A stretch of 59,312 nt of DNA from Chlamydia trachomatis (GTDB lineage Bacteria; Chlamydiota; Chlamydiia; Chlamydiales; Rhabdochlamydiaceae). Position numbers and translations under genes: made by a program. Position 1 is the first letter of the stretch; each line of letters opens with the position of its first letter. Location of the stretch: contig CAMDHO010000009.1 of assembly GCA_945898205.1 (NCBI GenBank), positions 1 through 59,312 of the forward strand. Direction: 5' to 3'. Under the pieces are notes generated by a model. It ran no database searches. It worked only from the letters and a program-made list of their open reading frames with translations, and was not told the origin of the DNA. This document shows positions 56,609-59,312 of the stretch, piece after piece.

Positions 56609-57682
56609 ATGAGCGCTAAAAAAGAAGTTATTTTGATTACAGGTTGTAGTGGTCGTATTGGATTTAGGGCAGCTGAAAGGTTTTCTGAAAAATATCAAGT
56701 CGTAGGTTTTGATATTTTTTTAATGGGTAACTTTCCTGGAATGGAGTTAATTAGTGTAGACATGGCGTCAGATGAAAGTGTTAAGGAAGGTCTTGATTAT
56801 GTCTATAAAAAATATGGAAACAAATTAGCTGCTGTAGTGCACCTTGCTGCGTACTATAACTTTACAGGCGGAGGATGGGCTAACTACCAAAGAATTACGG
56901 TTGATGGAACGGGAAGGTTGCTTAAAGGGCTTGAGAAATTTGAATGTGAACAGTTTATTTTTTCTAGTACAATGTTAGTTCATTCTCCTTGCAAACTAGG
57001 AGAGAAAATTACGGAAGAATCACCGGTTATTCCTAAATGGCAATATCCTAAATCAAAAGTGTTGACAGAAGCTCTTATTATGAAAAATAGAGGAAATATG
57101 TCTGCTCTTATATTGAGAATTGCCGGAGTTTATGATGATCGATGTCATTCAATTCCGCTTTCTAATCAGATTCAAAGAATTTATGAAAACCAATTAGAAG
57201 GGCATGTTTTTGCTGGAGAGTTGTCGCATGGGGCTTCTTTTATGCATATGGATGACCTTATTGATGCTATAGAGCTTTCTGTGGAAAAAAGAAAAACTTT
57301 ATCGAAAGAGCTTTTTTTAGTAATGGGAGAAGAGACAACTCTTAGCTATGATGATTTGCAAAGATCCTTTTCTAAGCTTATTTATGGGAAAGAGTGGAAA
57401 ACTTGGGCTCTTCCAAAAGGTTTAGCAAAAATAGGGGCTGTTGTTAAGCAGTACATACCATTTATTCGAAAAACCTTTATTCAGCCTTGGATGATTGAGC
57501 TTGCAGATGATCAGTATGAGCTAGATTGTACAAAAGCAAAAAAACTCTTAGGATGGAATCCTAAGAGAAATCTTAAGGACATGCTGCCACTTTGGATTGA
57601 AGAGCTTAAAAAAGAGCCTTTAGCTTGGTATGACGAAAACAAGCTTAAACCTTCCGATCAAGTAAGAAAAGAAAAATCATAA
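56609..57682 (+). CDS. NAD(P)-dependent epimerase/dehydratase (extended SDR)
   Basis: A 358-residue Rossmann-fold oxidoreductase. ATG 56609 is chosen over an upstream TTG because GGGAGA lies eight bases before it. Motifs: TGCSGRIG (11-18, cofactor loop), VVHLAAYYNFTGG near residue 77, the Ser in FSSTMLVHSP, and Tyr-x3-Lys in WQYPKSKVLTEALI. The C-terminal CTKAKKLLGWNPKRNL is the usual sugar-epimerase end. It is followed after 13 bases by a membrane SPW/VKOR-like gene, a pairing that recurs in some bacteria. The substrate is unknown. Confidence 0.85.
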   Translation: MSAKKEVILITGCSGRIGFRAAERFSEKYQVVGFDIFLMGNFPGMELISVDMASDESVKEGLDYVYKKYGNKLAAVVHLAAYYNFTGGGWANYQRITVDGTGRLLKGLEKFECEQFIFSSTMLVHSPCKLGEKITEESPVIPKWQYPKSKVLTEALIMKNRGNMSALILRIAGVYDDRCHSIPLSNQIQRIYENQLEGHVFAGELSHGASFMHMDDLIDAIELSVEKRKTLSKELFLVMGEETTLSYDDLQRSFSKLIYGKEWKTWALPKGLAKIGAVVKQYIPFIRKTFIQPWMIELADDQYELDCTKAKKLLGWNPKRNLKDMLPLWIEELKKEPLAWYDENKLKPSDQVRKEKS

Positions 57683-57695
57683 GGGGCTAAGTAAA

Positions 57696-58928
57696 ATGGA
57701 AAAAAAAGGACCTTTAATTATAGCGTCTCTTGGGTTGTGGCTTTTAGTATCTCCGATAACATTTGGGTCTGTTAGCTCGGTTATTTCAAATAATGATATG
57801 GTTTGTGGTCTTTTATTGATTTTGATTGGTTTTTGTGCCATCCAAGCATCAAAAAAGTGGTTGCTGAAGTTAGCCGCCCTTATAGGTCTTTGGCTCCAGT
57901 TAGCTCCTTTAGTTTTTTGGGCTCCAGAAGCAGGTTCTTACCTTAATGAAACATTGGTAGGCATGGTTCTTATGATTCTAATATTGTCTTTGAAGGGGCT
58001 TTCTGATGAAGAAAAAGGAGGAGAAACTCCTCCTGGATGGTCTTTTAATCCTTCTTCTTTTGGGCCTAGAGGGGTAACCGTTTTTCTGGCTTTGATAGCT
58101 TGGTTCTTAGCTAGATATCTAGCTTCTTATCAACTTGGATATATTCATGAGATTAGAGATCCTTTCTTTGGGGATGGAACTATTAAGGTTATTTCATCTA
58201 GCGTAGCTAAATTGTTTCCAGTTTCTGATGCAGGACTTGGAGCCTTTGGCTATTCTTTAGAGTTTTTATTGGGTTTAATAGGAAGTACGCGCAGATGGAA
58301 GACAATGCCTTGGGTATCGATCTTTTTTGGTTTGATGGTCATCCCAGCTGGGATGATTAGCATTTTACTTATTGTATTGCAGCCTTTACTGGTGGGGGCT
58401 TGGTGTGGAATTTGTTTACTTATAGCGGTTTGTATGCTTGTTATGGTTTTATTAACAATTCCTGAAATGGCTGCTACTGTACAATTACTTTTAAAGTCAA
58501 AAAAAAACCATTGTTTTTGGCTTGTTTTTTGGCATGGATCTTCGGGCTTTGCAGAGTTGCCGTTAGAGCCTATCCAAAGAACATGTACTTCAGAACTTGG
58601 TTTTACAGTTCCTTGGAATTTGCTGTTAACAGCCCTGTTGGGTGTTTGGTTAATGTGCGCCCCCTCTATATTTGGAGATTTGCATTCAGCGTCAGATAGT
58701 AATTATGTGGCAGGTCCGTTGCTTGTGGCCATATCAGTAATCTCATTTTCAGAAATAGTCAGACGTTTGAGATTTGTCAATCTAGCTATTGCTATAGGAC
58801 TTATCTGCGCATCATTTCTTCTGCCCGGATATACTACATACGGCTTTATTAATACTCTTGTCGTAGGAGTTTTCATTTCTCTTCTATCTATTCCTAAAGG
58901 GAAGATGCATGAGCGTTGCGGAAAGTAG
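57696..58928 (+). CDS. SPW-repeat / VKOR-like membrane protein
   Basis: A 410-residue protein with about ten membrane segments. SPW-type repeats appear at LGLWLLVSPITFG (about 11-23), LIGLWLQLAPLVF, and LLGVWLMCAPSIFGD near residue 320. The central region (DPFFGDGTIKVIS, SDAGLGAFGYSLEFLLGLIG, WKTMPW) and Cys237-Gly-Ile-Cys240 (GAWCGICL) resemble bacterial vitamin-K-epoxide-reductase-like proteins, whose CxxC reoxidises disulfide carriers. The first VKOR Cys pair is not evident, so redox activity is uncertain. It is operonic with the SDR gene. Its stop is TAG, then TTA and TAA. Confidence 0.7.
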   Translation: MEKKGPLIIASLGLWLLVSPITFGSVSSVISNNDMVCGLLLILIGFCAIQASKKWLLKLAALIGLWLQLAPLVFWAPEAGSYLNETLVGMVLMILILSLKGLSDEEKGGETPPGWSFNPSSFGPRGVTVFLALIAWFLARYLASYQLGYIHEIRDPFFGDGTIKVISSSVAKLFPVSDAGLGAFGYSLEFLLGLIGSTRRWKTMPWVSIFFGLMVIPAGMISILLIVLQPLLVGAWCGICLLIAVCMLVMVLLTIPEMAATVQLLLKSKKNHCFWLVFWHGSSGFAELPLEPIQRTCTSELGFTVPWNLLLTALLGVWLMCAPSIFGDLHSASDSNYVAGPLLVAISVISFSEIVRRLRFVNLAIAIGLICASFLLPGYTTYGFINTLVVGVFISLLSIPKGKMHERCGK

Positions 58929-58987
58929 TTATAAGCAGCTTGTAATAAACGTTTTAAGTTTTTTATTTTTTAAAAAAAATAAAAAGT

Positions 58988-59017
58988 TTGCAGTAAAATG
59001 AGAGTGTTTTGTATAGT
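58988..59017 (+). promoter_or_regulatory. rRNA operon promoter
   Basis: TTGCAG (58988-58993) and TATAGT (59012-59017) with an 18-base spacer lie about 160 bases before the 16S gene. The following leader (59018-59177) contains no coding frame worth calling. Confidence 0.55.
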
Positions 59018-59177
59018 CTTGCCATCTTGAATAACGAAAGTTAAGTCAAAGAAAAGTCGAAGCCTAAGAGCCGGCGTACAAGATGTTTTGAAAACAGAGA
59101 TGAAGTGACGAACTAAACGAAGTTTGTGTGGGTTATGTAACAGTAACCCGAAAATTAAGTTATATAAAATCAAATTT

Positions 59178-59312
59178 ATTGAGAATTTGATCTTGGTTCA
59201 GATTGAATGCTGACAGCGTGGATGAGGCATGCGAGTCGAACGAAGTAGAAGGGCAACCTGCTACTTAGTGGCGGAAGGGTTAGTAATACATAAACAACCT
59301 GCCTTTAACCTG
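59178..59312 (+). rRNA. rrs: 16S ribosomal RNA, 5' end only
   Basis: The sequence TTGAGAATTTGATCTTGGTT, then CAGATTGAATGCTGACAGCG and TGGATGAGGCATGCGAGTCG, is the conserved chlamydial start of 16S rRNA. Most bacteria read AGAGTTTGATC-TGGCTCAG, whereas chlamydiae have ATTTGATCTTGGTTCAG. The window ends inside variable region V2. The 5' boundary is judged to within a few bases. Confidence 0.93.

Noticed and set aside
1-59312. Complete reassignment of TAG to an amino acid
   Set aside because: At least five intact genes stop at TAG at natural C-termini (for example Zur ending in LCLECH, and the 33062 gene ending just before a terminator), so TAG still terminates. Only partial readthrough remains possible.
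1-59312. CRISPR array or tRNA genes
   Set aside because: No regularly spaced direct repeats and no cloverleaf with T-loop signature were seen on either strand.

Overview
The window is AT-rich bacterial DNA that ends about 135 bases inside a 16S rRNA gene. The 5' end of that gene has the chlamydial form (GAATTTGATCTTGGTTCAG, then ATGAGGCATGCGAGTCGAACG). The gene set fits an environmental (non-Chlamydiaceae) member of the Chlamydiae, such as a Rhabdochlamydia/Simkania-like organism: Lpg1974-type outer-membrane protein, beta-strand-repeat autotransporter, LicD proteins, many lineage-specific proteins, and decaying mobile elements. The genus is an inference.

Layout. 1-630: 5' end of an IS607-type recombinase gene. 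0.7-9.4 kb: drug-efflux MFS, a large membrane protein, the proBA operon, a helical-repeat protein and a pore-forming outer-membrane protein. 9.7-18.7 kb: carbonic anhydrase, prfC, a J-domain-like protein, glycerol use (glpD-glpK divergent from glpF) and two lineage-specific envelope proteins. 18.7-25.1 kb is a scrapyard: an AAA ATPase with a PD-(D/E)XK nuclease tail, inverted repeats, gene fragments, a group II intron fragment, a solo EmrA-like adaptor, and broken J-domain and licD genes. 26.5-32.1 kb: a four-gene overlapping tripartite efflux operon (TolC-type lipoprotein, EmrA, two DHA2 transporters). 32.5-33.6 kb: a Zur/Fur-type repressor divergent from a His/Cys-rich membrane protein. 33.7-43.2 kb: an envelope island with an outer-membrane protein, a GH64-like glucanase and a giant autotransporter. 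43.3-49.6 kb: FKBP, pseudouridine synthase, a broken TauE gene, TnpB with its omega RNA, GIY-YIG protein and a secreted paralogue pair. 49.6-59 kb: hydrolase, LicD/TrmO operon, a CX5R phosphatase-like protein, DUF502, an SDR plus SPW/VKOR-like pair, then the rRNA promoter and 16S.

Two patterns stand out. (1) Six genes are interrupted by in-frame stops and every one of the eight stops is TAG, never TAA or TGA. They are TnpA, a J-domain protein, LicD, an outer-membrane protein, a GH64-like glucanase with three, and TauE. Several keep a Shine-Dalgarno sequence and a long, otherwise clean frame. Either many genes are decaying in an oddly uniform way, or amber readthrough occurs. Several intact genes also end in TAG, so full reassignment is not supported. 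(2) Poly-G tracts sit where slippage would switch genes: G8 inside the autotransporter exactly at a frame break, and G9 between the Shine-Dalgarno position and the ATG of an alpha/beta hydrolase. This resembles known phase variation of chlamydial pmp genes.

Limits: names come from reading the sequence without searches. Several one-base frame breaks lie in homopolymers and could be assembly errors.
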